From JBCCYM01 sp039190005 (GTDB lineage: Bacteria > Pseudomonadota > Gammaproteobacteria > UBA12402): a stretch of 64,000 bases of DNA. The number at the start of each line of letters is the position of its first letter. Position 1 is the stretch's first letter. Positions 1 through 9,696 of the stretch are shown here, piece after piece. Both the position numbers and the translations under genes were made by a program. The stretch is from positions 51,329 through 115,328 of the forward strand of contig JBCCYM010000001.1 of the NCBI GenBank assembly GCA_039190005.1, written 5' to 3'. Below the pieces are notes generated by a model that saw nothing but the letters and a program-made list of their open reading frames with translations, searched no databases and had not been told where the DNA came from.

Positions 1-28
1 TCTTGGGCAGTTTCAGCATACAAGATGG

Positions 29-110
29 CTGAGCTTGTCGAAGTCAAGGCACGGACTCAGAAAATTTGCGATGCCCTTCGCCCTTCGACCCTTCGGCAGG
101 CTCAGGGACC
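29..110. repeat. TTCGACA/CTGAGC interspersed repeat copies upstream of ftsQ
   Basis: One copy in plus orientation (CTGAGCTTGTCGAAG at 29-43) and a reversed copy (CCCTTCGGCAGGCTCAGGG at about 89-107, preceded by a partial CCTTCGACC at 82-90). The same family recurs at 44950, 45788-45898 and 59659. The rest of 1-221 shows no gene that I can recognise; the upstream neighbour of ftsQ lies outside the window. Confidence 0.7.
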
Positions 111-221
111 GGGGGTTCCGCTAAGTGTTTAAAAGATTTTTTCAACAACATATTGTGGTCATTAATAATTAAAGCTACAATAACCGTTTTAATGTCGCAC
201 TAAACTTGAGGTGAGCAACAA

Positions 222-917
222 ATGATAAAACGGCGTGTCGTACCTGTGGTATCGATCACCATTGTTGTTGTGCTTGTTTTAGTGACACTGGCTTATTTAC
301 ACTCACCGAAGTTCCAGCCTGTAAAGACCGTTGTCATCAATGGTGTTGATCATCCGCTTGAAAAGCGCGCGCTGGTGAAATCAATTAAACCTTTGTTTCA
401 TAATAAGAATTTCTTTGCGGTCGATATTAGCGCTGTAAAAGCGCGTTTGCAGAATTTTACTTGGATAGCCAACGCGAATGTGCGTCGGCAATGGCCGGAT
501 ACCATTGTTATCAATTTAGGAATGATAAAACCGCAGGCCTTGTGGGGTCGAACCGGTGTTGTCACCCGTTATGGCGAGGTGATTTATCCACTTTCTGCCA
601 ATCTTCCCCAAAACTTGCCAGATTTTTCCGGTCCGAATGAGCAAGCGGCATTACGTGTGTTATCGACTTATCGGCAACTTATGACTAAATTGCGGCCATT
701 ATCGTTGAAAATTGATAAAATTGGGGTCGATGACAGCGATTCCTGGCAAATTACGCTAAATAATGGGATGAACTTGGCTTTAGGTAAAAAGGATATCTTG
801 ACTCGAGCGGATTATTTTGTGAAAGTTTATCCACAGGTTTTTGCTTCGACTAAGCGAAAGGCAAAAAGTGTCGATTTGCGCTACAAAAATGGTATGGCTG
901 TCGCGTGGGAAAAGTAG
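222..917 (+). CDS. ftsQ: Cell division protein FtsQ
   Basis: Divisome protein that links the early FtsA/FtsZ ring to the septal synthases FtsW/FtsI through FtsB and FtsL; bitopic inner-membrane protein with a periplasmic body. The 231 residues show a basic start (MIKRR), one membrane segment at about 7-26, a POTRA-like region at about 32-100 and a beta-rich tail. The stretch RRQWPDTIVINL followed by PQALWG is the family signature. It is shorter than the E. coli protein (about 276 aa). The start is set by GAGGTG at 208-213, eight bases before the ATG. It is the first of ftsQ-ftsA-ftsZ-lpxC, all in one direction, the classic end of the dcw cluster. Confidence 0.95.
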   Translation: MIKRRVVPVVSITIVVVLVLVTLAYLHSPKFQPVKTVVINGVDHPLEKRALVKSIKPLFHNKNFFAVDISAVKARLQNFTWIANANVRRQWPDTIVINLGMIKPQALWGRTGVVTRYGEVIYPLSANLPQNLPDFSGPNEQAALRVLSTYRQLMTKLRPLSLKIDKIGVDDSDSWQITLNNGMNLALGKKDILTRADYFVKVYPQVFASTKRKAKSVDLRYKNGMAVAWEK

Positions 918-996
918 TTATTGAAAAAAATGGCAATCCATCCGTTGGCCTCAGCACCGCGCTGAACTTGTTGAAGGAAACTAAATAGTACGTATT

Positions 997-2232
997 ATGG
1001 CAAAACAAACACAAAAACAAGATTTATTAGTTGGTGTGGATATTGGCACCTCAAAAATTGTCGTGATTGTCGGCGAAGTCATTGACGGCAATGTGCATGT
1101 GATCGGCATCGGTTCGCATCCCTCCACGGGGCTGAAACGCGGTGTGGTTGTCAATATTGAAACAACAGTGGCGGCGATTCAGAAAGCCTTGGAAGAAGCA
1201 GCGCTTATGGCCGGTTGTCAAATTCATTCGGCTTTTGCTGGTATTGCCGGTAGCCATATTCGTAGTTTTAATTCAAATGGTATTGTCGCGATACAGGGTG
1301 GTGAGGTTTCTCAGGCCGATGTCAATCATGTGGTTGAAGCCGCCAAAGCGGTTGCCATTCCTGCTGATCAGAAAGTGCTGCATATTTTGCCGCAGGAATT
1401 CATTGTTGATGGTGAGCCTGGCATTAAAGATCCTGTCGGCATGTCCGGTGTGCGTTTGGAAGCCAAGGTACATATTATTACTGGCGCGGTCAGTTCAGCG
1501 CAGAATATCATTAAATGTGTCCGCCGTTGCAATATTGACGCCAGTGATATTATTCTTGAGCCTTTGGCCTCCAGTTACGCGGTATTAACCGAAGATGAAA
1601 AAGAATTGGGTGTGGCGCTGATTGATATCGGTTGCGGTACCACCGATTTAGCCGTTTTTACCAAAAATGCCATTCGCCACAGCGCGGTTATTCCTATTGC
1701 CGGTCAACAAGTCACCAATGATATTGCCATTGCCCTGCGCACACCGGCAAAATACGCTGAGAAAATCAAGTTACAGCATGGTTGTGCCTTGTTGGATATG
1801 GTCAGCGCCAACGATATTTTTGAAGTCCCCGGTGTTGGTCACCGCAATGGTCAGAAAATAGCGCGGCAGACTTTAGCCGAGGTGTGTGGCCCACGCTATG
1901 AAGAACTGTTTGAGTTGGTCAAGAAAGAAATGCGGCGCGCGGGGATTGAAGATTTGATCCCAGCTGGTATTGTATTGACTGGTGGTGGTTCAAAAATTGA
2001 GGGTGGTGTTGAGCTGGCAGAGAAAGTGTTTCGCGCGCCGGTACGCGTTGGGGTGCCGGAATCTGTTACCGGTTTGGCTGATGTGGTCAGAAACCCGATT
2101 TACGCCACGGGCATCGGTTTATTACGTTACGCGCACGAGCAGTATGTGCAGGGTAATACACCTAAATTACATAAAAATATTGGTTTACGGTCGATTTTCG
2201 GTCGTATGAGAGGTTGGTTTAAAATTTTTTAG
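997..2232 (+). CDS. ftsA: Cell division protein FtsA
   Basis: Actin-like ATPase that tethers FtsZ filaments to the inner membrane and recruits later divisome proteins. The N-terminal phosphate loop VGVDIGTSKIVVIVG is at residues 12-26, the second phosphate motif (LIDIGCGTTDLAVF) near 208-221 and the adenosine motif (GIVLTGGGSKIEG) near 324-336. The protein ends in a short basic-aromatic helix (GRMRGWFKIF), the usual membrane-binding tail. At 411 aa it has normal length. A purine-rich AAGGAA lies about 17 bases before the ATG, rather far, so the initiation region is not ideal. It sits 26 bases before ftsZ. Confidence 0.97.
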   Translation: MAKQTQKQDLLVGVDIGTSKIVVIVGEVIDGNVHVIGIGSHPSTGLKRGVVVNIETTVAAIQKALEEAALMAGCQIHSAFAGIAGSHIRSFNSNGIVAIQGGEVSQADVNHVVEAAKAVAIPADQKVLHILPQEFIVDGEPGIKDPVGMSGVRLEAKVHIITGAVSSAQNIIKCVRRCNIDASDIILEPLASSYAVLTEDEKELGVALIDIGCGTTDLAVFTKNAIRHSAVIPIAGQQVTNDIAIALRTPAKYAEKIKLQHGCALLDMVSANDIFEVPGVGHRNGQKIARQTLAEVCGPRYEELFELVKKEMRRAGIEDLIPAGIVLTGGGSKIEGGVELAEKVFRAPVRVGVPESVTGLADVVRNPIYATGIGLLRYAHEQYVQGNTPKLHKNIGLRSIFGRMRGWFKIF

Positions 2233-2258
2233 AGTGAGATAGCTTCGGAGAAAATAAC

Positions 2259-3434
2259 ATGTTTGAACTAGTAGACACATATCCACAAAGCGCGGTAATC
2301 AAAGTAATTGGTGTTGGTGGCGGTGGTGGTAATGCCATACAACATATGGTGGAACAAACTATTGAAGGGGTAGAGTTTATTTGCGCTAATTCCGACGCGC
2401 AAGCCCTGAAAAACTCTATGAGTAAGATCAATTTGCAAATTGGGGGGGAATTAACCAAAGGATTGGGCGCCGGTGCCAATCCTCGTATTGGTCGACAGTC
2501 CGCTGAAGAAGATTATGAGCGTATTCGCGAAGTGCTTGATGGTGCCGATATGGTATTTATTACCGCGGGCATGGGCGGTGGCACGGGCACAGGGGCCGCG
2601 CCGGTTGTCGCTGAAATTGCCAAGAATTTAGGGATATTGACGGTGGCCGTAGTCACAAGACCTTTTTCTTTTGAAGGGCGCGTGCGGGCTGAATTGGCCG
2701 AGAACGGTATTCAGGAATTAGCAAAATATGTCGATTCATTAATTACCATCCCCAATGATAAGCTTTTGACGGTTTTTGGTAAGCAAATTTCACTTTTAGA
2801 CGCTTTCAAAGCGGCAAATAGCATACTATCCGGCGCGGTTCAGGGGATTGCTGAACTGATTACCCGCCCCGGCCTCATCAATGTTGACTTTGCTGATGTG
2901 CGCACTGTCATGTCCGAGATGGGGATGGCGATGATGGGTACCGGTGAAGCGGTTGGCGATGATCGCGCGAAAGTGTCCGCGGAAGCGGCGATTTCAAGTC
3001 CGCTTCTGGAAGACATCAATTTAACTGGCGCTCAAGGCGTGTTAGTCAATATTACCGCTGGTTTAAATATGTCGATAGGGGAATTTGAACAAGTGGGCGA
3101 TGTGATCAAGAGCTTTATTTCTGATGATGCGACGGTGGTTGTCGGTACTGTTATCGATCCGAGTTTGGAAGAAAGTATGCGGGTGACAGTGGTAGTCACT
3201 GGTTTGGCGCAAACCATGCAGGGCCAGCATTTTAGTAATACTATTAGCAAGTCAAAGTCCGTGCATGTTGATGGTTCCGTCGATTATGAGGCATTGGAAA
3301 AACCCACTATTTTAAGAAAACAGAAGGTCGAGCCGCCGCAACCCGTGGTTGCCGCGGTAGAGGATAATGGGCCGGTTGTGCAGGAACAAGAACTCGAATA
3401 TTTGGATCTTCCGGCATTTTTACGTAAGAAATAG
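2259..3434 (+). CDS. ftsZ: Cell division GTPase FtsZ
   Basis: Tubulin-like GTPase that polymerises into the cytokinetic Z ring. The tubulin signature GMGGGTGTGAAP is near residue 105, the early glycine loop (VGGGGGNA) near 20, and the T7 synergy loop (NVDFADVRTVM) near 208. A variable linker at about 318-375 leads to a conserved C-terminal peptide, YLDLPAFLRKK, which binds FtsA and ZipA. The length of 391 aa is typical. CGGAG precedes the ATG by about eight bases. It follows ftsA closely and is separated from lpxC by about 215 bases. Confidence 0.98.
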   Translation: MFELVDTYPQSAVIKVIGVGGGGGNAIQHMVEQTIEGVEFICANSDAQALKNSMSKINLQIGGELTKGLGAGANPRIGRQSAEEDYERIREVLDGADMVFITAGMGGGTGTGAAPVVAEIAKNLGILTVAVVTRPFSFEGRVRAELAENGIQELAKYVDSLITIPNDKLLTVFGKQISLLDAFKAANSILSGAVQGIAELITRPGLINVDFADVRTVMSEMGMAMMGTGEAVGDDRAKVSAEAAISSPLLEDINLTGAQGVLVNITAGLNMSIGEFEQVGDVIKSFISDDATVVVGTVIDPSLEESMRVTVVVTGLAQTMQGQHFSNTISKSKSVHVDGSVDYEALEKPTILRKQKVEPPQPVVAAVEDNGPVVQEQELEYLDLPAFLRKK

Positions 3435-3484
3435 CCACATAACTTGCACTTCGGTTGATTTTTGCGTATTATGCCACCCAATTG

Positions 3485-3502
3485 TCTTGATTTAGGTCAA
3501 GA
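3485..3502. promoter_or_regulatory. Palindrome resembling an FNR/Anr box upstream of lpxC
   Basis: TCTTGA and TCAAGA face each other across six bases. The core TTGAT-TTAG-GTCAA at 3487-3500 matches the FNR/Anr consensus TTGAT-N4-ATCAA at nine of ten positions. It lies about 150 bases before lpxC in the ftsZ-lpxC gap. Function is inferred from the motif only; no FNR gene is in the window. Confidence 0.3.
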
Positions 3503-3649
3503 TAACGATAGAAAGAGGTGTGACTCTGTGTCTTTATGGCATTGCTATATGGGCTGTAGGACGCTTATATGAGAGCGCGCTTGATTTTTCAACGCTGAAT
3601 CGGTCGAGATACTGTGTTGGCTGTTTTTGCGTGATTGTAGAGACAAAAA

Positions 3650-4567
3650 ATGGTAAAGCAACGAACTTTAAAGAACGTTATTAAGGCGGTAGGCGTAACG
3701 GTTCATAGTGGCGAACGCGCGGAAGTAACATTTTGTCCGGCGCCACCCAACACAGGCATTGTTTTTGAGCGGGTTGATTTAGAGCAACCGGTTGAAATTC
3801 CCGCCAATCATGAATTCATAAATAACACGGTATTAAATACAACCCTAATCAAGGATGGGGTTAAAATTTCGACGGTTGAACATTTAATGTCGGCTTTGGC
3901 GGGTCTGGGAATTGATAATGTGCGTGTGCAGGTCAATACCAGTGAATTGCCCATTATGGATGGCAGTGCCGGGCCTTTTGTATTTTTATTACAGTCTGCC
4001 GGTATTGTTGAGCAGAATGTCGCTAAAAAATTTATTCGCATTAAAAAGCCCATCGTTTTCCGCGATGACAACAAATTCATCAAACTGAAACCTCACAATG
4101 GTTTTAAAATATCGTTTAGACTCGAATATGACCATCCCGTTTTTCAGAACTCACCACAAATTGCCGAAATTGACTTTTCTAAAACCAGTTATATTAAAGA
4201 AGTCAGTCGCGCGCGTACCTTTGGTTTTCTTGCCGATTATGAAAAAATTCGCCTTATGGGGCTCAGTAAAGGCGCAAGTCTTGATAACACCTTGGTTATT
4301 GGCGATTATCGGGTATTAAATCAGGATGGCCTGCGTTATGAAGATGAGTTTGTCAGACATAAGATTTTGGACGCGATTGGTGATTTGTATTTGTGCGGCA
4401 GTCCCATCATCGGTTCGCTTGAATGTTGCAAATCCGGACACGCGATGAATAATCAGTTAGTACAAAAATTGATTAATACAACAGGTGCCTGGGAATATGT
4501 CACCTATGAAGAAAAAGAAAGCGCGCCAGTCTCATTTCTGCATCCGGTGTTAACGCCTGCCAGTTAA
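3650..4567 (+). CDS. lpxC: UDP-3-O-acyl-N-acetylglucosamine deacetylase LpxC
   Basis: Zinc amidase that catalyses the committed step of lipid A synthesis, removing acetate from UDP-3-O-acyl-GlcNAc in the cytoplasm. The zinc ligand His78 lies in TVEHLMSAL, and the second ligand set sits in FVRHKILDAIGDL near 236-240. The 305 residues match the family length. The ribosome site is weak (TAGAGAC). It follows ftsZ as in most gammaproteobacteria; downstream lies an outer-membrane-like gene rather than secM/secA directly, and secA follows after about 2.4 kb. Presence of lpxC shows that the cell makes LPS. Confidence 0.97.
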   Translation: MVKQRTLKNVIKAVGVTVHSGERAEVTFCPAPPNTGIVFERVDLEQPVEIPANHEFINNTVLNTTLIKDGVKISTVEHLMSALAGLGIDNVRVQVNTSELPIMDGSAGPFVFLLQSAGIVEQNVAKKFIRIKKPIVFRDDNKFIKLKPHNGFKISFRLEYDHPVFQNSPQIAEIDFSKTSYIKEVSRARTFGFLADYEKIRLMGLSKGASLDNTLVIGDYRVLNQDGLRYEDEFVRHKILDAIGDLYLCGSPIIGSLECCKSGHAMNNQLVQKLINTTGAWEYVTYEEKESAPVSFLHPVLTPAS

Positions 4568-4635
4568 GTCTAAATAAGCCTGCTTATCATCTCTGTTGTG
4601 AATCAATGAGGGATAAATAAAAGAGTTGGGGTAAA

Positions 4636-5445
4636 ATGAAATCTATTCAAAAACGGCTAATCGCATTTTTTTTCTATAATGTGATTGCTTTGATCGCAAT
4701 GATTGCCTTTATAAGGCCGGCATCGGCTTTTTCGCTATGGGCGGATTATGGCATCGGTGGTATCAGTGGATTTCAACAAATTCCAAGAGGCGGTCAGCCG
4801 GGATCGAGCAGTCCCAATCGACCAACGTTTTCTGAATTGGGAGTGAAAAATCCAGGACTGCTTGAAGCTGGGGCGAGTGGCGGTTTTCTGTTGTTTAGAT
4901 TGGACGCGATTTATCAACGGCTTTTCTTGAATGGCTCAGCGACTTTGAGTCAATCATTAGTCACGCATGGTATTCCTTTCGAAGCTGGAACACATGTTAA
5001 GACCAATTCCTATTACGCTTTAACGCACTTGATCGCTAGTGTAACGGCATTACACGGCCAAAAATTTTCACTTCGACCGGGTGTTGGTTTGGAGCTGATG
5101 AATTTTAATTACAAGATCAGTTCGGATACGCAAAGCACTTCCAGGGGGTTTAGCCATTTAGCGCCTGAATTAAAAGTAAACTTTGATTATAACTTATCCG
5201 CCTACCTGCAATGGCGTAGCGCCGTACACGTTACCGTGCCGGGTTTGACACGTTTAGATAACTATGAAGCCAATACCGGTATCGCTTATTTCCCGGTGAC
5301 TAAAAGTTTCCCCGGCATTCAGCCGGCAATTTATATTAAGACCGGTTATCTGTATTTGAATTTCAAAGACAAACAAACCATGCCTAATCATATGCGTATT
5401 ACTTACGCGCCATTTGTGGCGGGTGGTTTAGCTTTGTATTTTTAG
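4636..5445 (+). CDS. Predicted outer-membrane beta-barrel protein, family not recognised
   Basis: I do not recognise the family. The 269-residue product starts with a signal peptide (basic MKSIQKR, hydrophobic core at about 10-28, likely cleavage after ASA near residue 32). The mature part is rich in alternating hydrophobic and polar residues, with many Tyr, Phe and Gly, and ends in GGLALYF; a C-terminal phenylalanine is the usual sign for BAM-assembled outer-membrane proteins. No cysteine is visible in the mature part. GGGG precedes the ATG by a few bases. It lies 68 bases after lpxC and could be co-transcribed. Its end overlaps the convergent glycosyltransferase gene by 18 bases. A small porin-like or OmpW-type barrel is possible but unproven. 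Confidence 0.75.
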   Translation: MKSIQKRLIAFFFYNVIALIAMIAFIRPASAFSLWADYGIGGISGFQQIPRGGQPGSSSPNRPTFSELGVKNPGLLEAGASGGFLLFRLDAIYQRLFLNGSATLSQSLVTHGIPFEAGTHVKTNSYYALTHLIASVTALHGQKFSLRPGVGLELMNFNYKISSDTQSTSRGFSHLAPELKVNFDYNLSAYLQWRSAVHVTVPGLTRLDNYEANTGIAYFPVTKSFPGIQPAIYIKTGYLYLNFKDKQTMPNHMRITYAPFVAGGLALYF

Positions 5446-6330
5446 TTTGCTTTTTAGAAATTTGCTCAAATAATTCCAATGGAATACATGCCGAGGCATG
5501 GTCTTTATCGCTAAATAGTACCATTTTCGCGCTGCTTTATAATGACCAGCTTTGTATTCATTTCTAAAAAAAGCAAGACAAAGACGGCTTTTATATTCTT
5601 TTTTATAAGGCATTAACGTTTCCGGAATAATCTCGGGATCAAACAGTTTATCGGCAATCACAAGGTCATAACCGCCTTTTTCACCTAGTTTATAACGAAA
5701 ACTATCGTCATGCATCATTCTTTTAACAATAGGGTTATCCAACATAACTGCCGGGTAGCAGGCCAATACTTGCGCCACAAAAACAGTATCCTCTCGTCCA
5801 ACAATATCCGTGTAATACTGTATTTTGTCAAACACTTCTCGTCGCACAATACTTGTGCCACAGGGAATGGATACCTGCTTGCGTATAAAAGCAATAAAAT
5901 TAGCCTCTTTATTATCAGAAAGTTTGGGTTGTTGTTTGGTTTTTACCCGACCATCTTGCCATACTGAAAAATGATTTCCGGCAATAAGGTCTTTGTCCGG
6001 ATAAGTTTCTATGGCTTGACGTAAAACATGTAAAGCTGATGGTGTAAGACAATCGTCAGCGTCAAGCGCGAAAATAAACGCGCCCTTAGCTTTGCTAACA
6101 GCAAAATTCCTGGCGGCGGCAGGGCCTTGATTGACCTGTTTATAATAGCTGATGATATCATTATACCGATTAAGGTAATCACGCATGACTTCATCTGTAT
6201 TATCGGTTGAACCATCATTGACGACAATGATTTCGTAGTCGTCACCTTGTTGTTTTAAAATAGAATCAAGTGTTTTAGGCAGATAATCGGCGTAATTATA
6301 GGCGGGGATAACAAAACTGAATGTGATCAT
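5428..6330 (-). CDS. Glycosyltransferase family 2 protein
   Basis: GT-A fold inverting glycosyltransferase, transferring a sugar from a nucleotide-sugar to an unknown acceptor, presumably a surface glycan. The N-terminus shows the GT2 pattern FSFVIPAYNYADYLPKTLDSIL, then VVNDGSTDNTDEV near 37-49, and the metal-binding ALDADD near 93. The 300 residues fit a single catalytic domain with a basic C-terminal part (KWYYLAIKTMP, KFLKSKLKI) that may lie on the membrane. No membrane span is obvious. It is a lone minus-strand gene between the barrel protein and dciA. Acceptor and donor cannot be read from sequence. Confidence 0.88.
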   Translation of the reverse strand: MITFSFVIPAYNYADYLPKTLDSILKQQGDDYEIIVVNDGSTDNTDEVMRDYLNRYNDIISYYKQVNQGPAAARNFAVSKAKGAFIFALDADDCLTPSALHVLRQAIETYPDKDLIAGNHFSVWQDGRVKTKQQPKLSDNKEANFIAFIRKQVSIPCGTSIVRREVFDKIQYYTDIVGREDTVFVAQVLACYPAVMLDNPIVKRMMHDDSFRYKLGEKGGYDLVIADKLFDPEIIPETLMPYKKEYKSRLCLAFFRNEYKAGHYKAARKWYYLAIKTMPRHVFHWNYLSKFLKSKLKIQS

Positions 6331-6390
6331 AATATTTTAAGGATAACTGTCGCGAATAAATATTAACTGTAGCAAATACCTATTAAGCGC

Positions 6391-6879
6391 TCAAGCGCCA
6401 ATACCGCTTTTGCGATGTTGGCTGGCTGTTGCGACAAAATCCGATAAGGCTTTCTTCAATTGAGGATTGCTCACACTTTTTGCCAGCTGTGTCAACGCTG
6501 AAATATTTTCCAAAGAGAGAGGCGATAACGCGCGAGATGGTGATGCTATGTCTGCGATGCTGTCCTTGAAAGGTGTCGCTGTGACCATGACATCAATGCC
6601 ACTAAGTGCTGGATTGATTTGCTGTCGCCATTGCGCCAATAAATCGGAGCTTTGGTAGTGTAGTTTGCTTGCCCATGCCGGACTGTCTACGGCAATCACC
6701 AACCGATTGTTTTGCTGTGATACCGGTCGCGTGTGCGCGATTAACTGTTCATTATTGACGATGGATTGCCATTGCTTATTCAGGTGGTCGAGTGTTTTAA
6801 GTTGATCCAATAGCGCTGTTAAGGCGCTGTTTTTATGCGGATGTTTAATTTGGTGAAATTTTTTGTAAGGTTTTGTCAT
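6391..6879 (-). CDS. dciA: DciA family (DUF721) replicative helicase loader
   Basis: DciA proteins load or assist the replicative helicase DnaB in bacteria that lack DnaC/DnaI. The 162 residues show the DUF721 core: HLNKQWQSIV, then a strand-rich part containing LVIAVDSPAWASKLHYQSSDLLAQWRQ (shown here in sections: LVIAVDSPAWASKL, HYQSSDLLAQW) at about 80-112. The C-terminal third is a low-complexity helical tail. It is divergent from secA with 71 bases between, a position between lpxC and secA that dciA holds in many gammaproteobacteria where enterics carry secM. The assignment is by motif and position. Confidence 0.85.
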   Translation of the reverse strand: MTKPYKKFHQIKHPHKNSALTALLDQLKTLDHLNKQWQSIVNNEQLIAHTRPVSQQNNRLVIAVDSPAWASKLHYQSSDLLAQWRQQINPALSGIDVMVTATPFKDSIADIASPSRALSPLSLENISALTQLAKSVSNPQLKKALSDFVATASQHRKSGIGA

Positions 6880-6950
6880 ATTGCTAAGGATGGCATTGCT
6901 ATTAACATCAATAATGTGGATAATAGCATAATTGAATAAAAGGTTTAATT

Positions 6951-9665
6951 ATGTTTCAGACAATATTTAAGAAGATTTTTGGCAGTCGTAATCAACGATT
7001 GATCAAAAAAATGAAAAAGACGGTCATCAAGATTAATCATCTTGAAGCGGAATTGACAAAACTCGATGATACAGCTTTAAAAGCCAAAACTGATGCATTT
7101 CGTCAGCGCTATCAGCAGGGGAGCTCGCTTGATGAGTTATTAATTGAAACGTTTGCCGTTGTACGTGAAGTCAGTAAGCGCACTTTGGGTTTGCGGCATT
7201 TTGATGTCCAACTGATTGGTGGTATGGTGCTGCACCAGGGTAAAATTGATGAAATGCGTACCGGTGAAGGTAAAACGCTGATGGCGACACTGGCGGCCTA
7301 TCTCAACGCCATTGCCGGTGAAGGGGTGCATATTGTTACAGTTAATGATTATTTAGCCCAGCGTGACGCGGAGTGGATGCGTCCTATTTATGAATTTTTA
7401 GGTTTGACGGTTGGTGTCAACTTGCCGAATATGAGTGCCGAAGACAAGCGCGAAGCGTATGCCGCTGATATTACCTATGGTACCAATAATGAATTCGGCT
7501 TTGATTATTTGCGCGATAATATGGCATTTAGCTTAGCTGATAAAGTACAACGGACATTGAATTTTGCCATAGTCGATGAAGTGGACTCTATTTTAATTGA
7601 TGAAGCGCGTACACCGTTAATTATTTCCGGTCCCAGCGATGATAGCTCGGATATGTATATTAAAATTAACGGTATCATTCCACAATTGACCAAACGGGAA
7701 GAAGAAGATGGCGACGGGGATTATTATCTCGAAGAAAAAAACCGCCAAGCGTTTTTAACGGAATCTGGTCACGCGCGCGTTGAGGAACTGTTACGCAAAA
7801 TTGGTTTATTAAGTGAGCATGGCAGTTTGTATGATTCGGAACATGTGACCCTGAATCATTATCTCAACGCTTCTTTACGAGCGCATACACTTTACCATCG
7901 TGATGTCGAGTATATTGTTAAGGATGGTGAGATTGTGATTGTTGATGAACATACTGGTCGTACAATGCCCGGTCGTCGCTGGTCTGAAGGCTTGCATCAG
8001 GCGGTTGAAGCCAAAGAAGGTGTGCCGATTAAGCAGGAAAATCAGACGCTGGCGAGTATTACTTTCCAGAATTATTTCCGTTTATACCAAAAACTCTCAG
8101 GCATGACCGGTACTGCCGATACGGAGGCGTTTGAATTTCAGCAAATTTATGGTTTAGAAGTGGTGGTGATTCCCACCAATAAACCGATGATCCGTAAAGA
8201 TCACCCCGATAAAATTTATTTAACCATGAAAGGCAAATTCGACGCGGTGATCGAGGATATCAAAGCCTGCCGTGAACGCGGTCAACCGGTGCTAGTGGGT
8301 ACCGCGGCGATTGAGACGTCAGAATATTTATCGGCATTGCTGAAAAAAGAAAAAATCGATCACCAGGTATTGAATGCCAAGTTTCATCAAAAAGAAGCGA
8401 AAATTATTGCCGAAGCTGGTCGTCCGGGCGCGATTACCATAGCCACCAATATGGCCGGACGTGGTACCGATATTGTGCTTGGCGGTAATCTGGAATCGGA
8501 AATCGCGGCTTTGGGCAAAACACCTGATCCGGCAAAAGTGGAGGCGATCAAAACGGCATGGCAAGCACGGCATCAACAGGTGCTCGATGCCGGTGGTTTG
8601 GCGGTGGTTTGTAGTGAACGGCATGAGTCACGGCGGATTGATAATCAATTGCGTGGTCGTTCCGGACGTCAGGGGGATCCGGGCAGTTCGCGTTTTTATC
8701 TGTCTCTCGAAGATAATCTGATGCGTATTTTTGCCTCACCACGGGTGGCGGGTTTAATGCAGAAATTGGGTATGAAAGAAAATGAAGCCATTGAACACAG
8801 TTGGTTAAACAAAGCCATTGAAAACGCGCAGCGTAAAGTCGAAGGGCATAATTTTGATATTCGTAAACAATTACTTGAATACGATGATATTGCCAATGAG
8901 CAACGGCAGGTGATTTATCAGCAACGTAATAATCTCTTGGCTGAAGAGAGTATTGCCGATGATGTGAAAGACACCCGCGCGGAAGTTGTTGGCGGCTTGG
9001 TCAATAGTTATATTCCGTCTGGCAGCATTGAAGAACAATGGGATGTGAAAGGCTTGCAAGATAATTTGACCAATGAATTTGGTTTACCAATCAATTTAGT
9101 TGAACGTGTCCATGCCGATAAGTCATTAAACCATGAAGACATTGAACAATTGATACGTACTGAACTGGAAACAATTTATGCCGAGAAAGAAACCAAGGTT
9201 GGTGAAACGGGCATGCGACAGTTTGAGAAAGCAATCGCCTTACAAACGGTTGACAGTCATTGGCGTGATCATCTCAGTGCCATGGATCATCTGCGTCAAG
9301 GTATCCATTTCCGTGGTTACGCGCAAAAAAATCCCAAGCAGGAATATAAGCGTGAAGCGTATCAACTGTTTATAGCGATGCTGGAAGAGATCAAGTATGA
9401 AATGATCAAACTGCTCAGTATTGTGCAGATTCAACAGCAACAGGATGTTGATGCCATGGAAAATCAGCGCCGCGCCGCCACACCGTTGAATGTGACTTAT
9501 GAACACGCTGAATTTGCCGAACAAGCCGCGGTTGCCGAACCAGATGAAGCAAACGCGCCGGAAAAACCACAAACATTTCGTCGTGACATGCCGAAAGTCG
9601 GGCGCAACGATCCTTGTCCTTGTGGTTCGGGTAAAAAATATAAGCAGTGTCACGGTAAAGTATAA
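6951..9665 (+). CDS. secA: Preprotein translocase ATPase SecA
   Basis: Motor ATPase that drives unfolded preproteins through SecYEG. Walker A is [11 protein letters not shown] near residue 102, the DEAD-like motif is [14 protein letters not shown] near 208-221, and motif VI lies in [20 protein letters not shown] near 570. The zinc-binding SEC-C tail [14 protein letters not shown] at the end contacts SecB and lipids. At 904 aa it is full length. There is no secM upstream, so SecM arrest regulation is not expected. mutT follows 31 bases later on the same strand. Confidence 0.98.
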   Translation: MFQTIFKKIFGSRNQRLIKKMKKTVIKINHLEAELTKLDDTALKAKTDAFRQRYQQGSSLDELLIETFAVVREVSKRTLGLRHFDVQLIGGMVLHQGKIDEMRTGEGKTLMATLAAYLNAIAGEGVHIVTVNDYLAQRDAEWMRPIYEFLGLTVGVNLPNMSAEDKREAYAADITYGTNNEFGFDYLRDNMAFSLADKVQRTLNFAIVDEVDSILIDEARTPLIISGPSDDSSDMYIKINGIIPQLTKREEEDGDGDYYLEEKNRQAFLTESGHARVEELLRKIGLLSEHGSLYDSEHVTLNHYLNASLRAHTLYHRDVEYIVKDGEIVIVDEHTGRTMPGRRWSEGLHQAVEAKEGVPIKQENQTLASITFQNYFRLYQKLSGMTGTADTEAFEFQQIYGLEVVVIPTNKPMIRKDHPDKIYLTMKGKFDAVIEDIKACRERGQPVLVGTAAIETSEYLSALLKKEKIDHQVLNAKFHQKEAKIIAEAGRPGAITIATNMAGRGTDIVLGGNLESEIAALGKTPDPAKVEAIKTAWQARHQQVLDAGGLAVVCSERHESRRIDNQLRGRSGRQGDPGSSRFYLSLEDNLMRIFASPRVAGLMQKLGMKENEAIEHSWLNKAIENAQRKVEGHNFDIRKQLLEYDDIANEQRQVIYQQRNNLLAEESIADDVKDTRAEVVGGLVNSYIPSGSIEEQWDVKGLQDNLTNEFGLPINLVERVHADKSLNHEDIEQLIRTELETIYAEKETKVGETGMRQFEKAIALQTVDSHWRDHLSAMDHLRQGIHFRGYAQKNPKQEYKREAYQLFIAMLEEIKYEMIKLLSIVQIQQQQDVDAMENQRRAATPLNVTYEHAEFAEQAAVAEPDEANAPEKPQTFRRDMPKVGRNDPCPCGSGKKYKQCHGKV

Positions 9666-9696
9666 GTGCTTTTTGTCATTGAGTGGGCGTTTTGAG

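Noticed and set aside
1142..1588. 148-codon frame inside ftsA
   Set aside because: Same strand, other frame, within a well-supported ftsA; composition is that of a shadow.
9499..9696. N-terminal extension of MutT by 66 residues
   Set aside because: It lies inside the SecA coding region in another frame; the ATG at 9697 gives a standard-length MutT.
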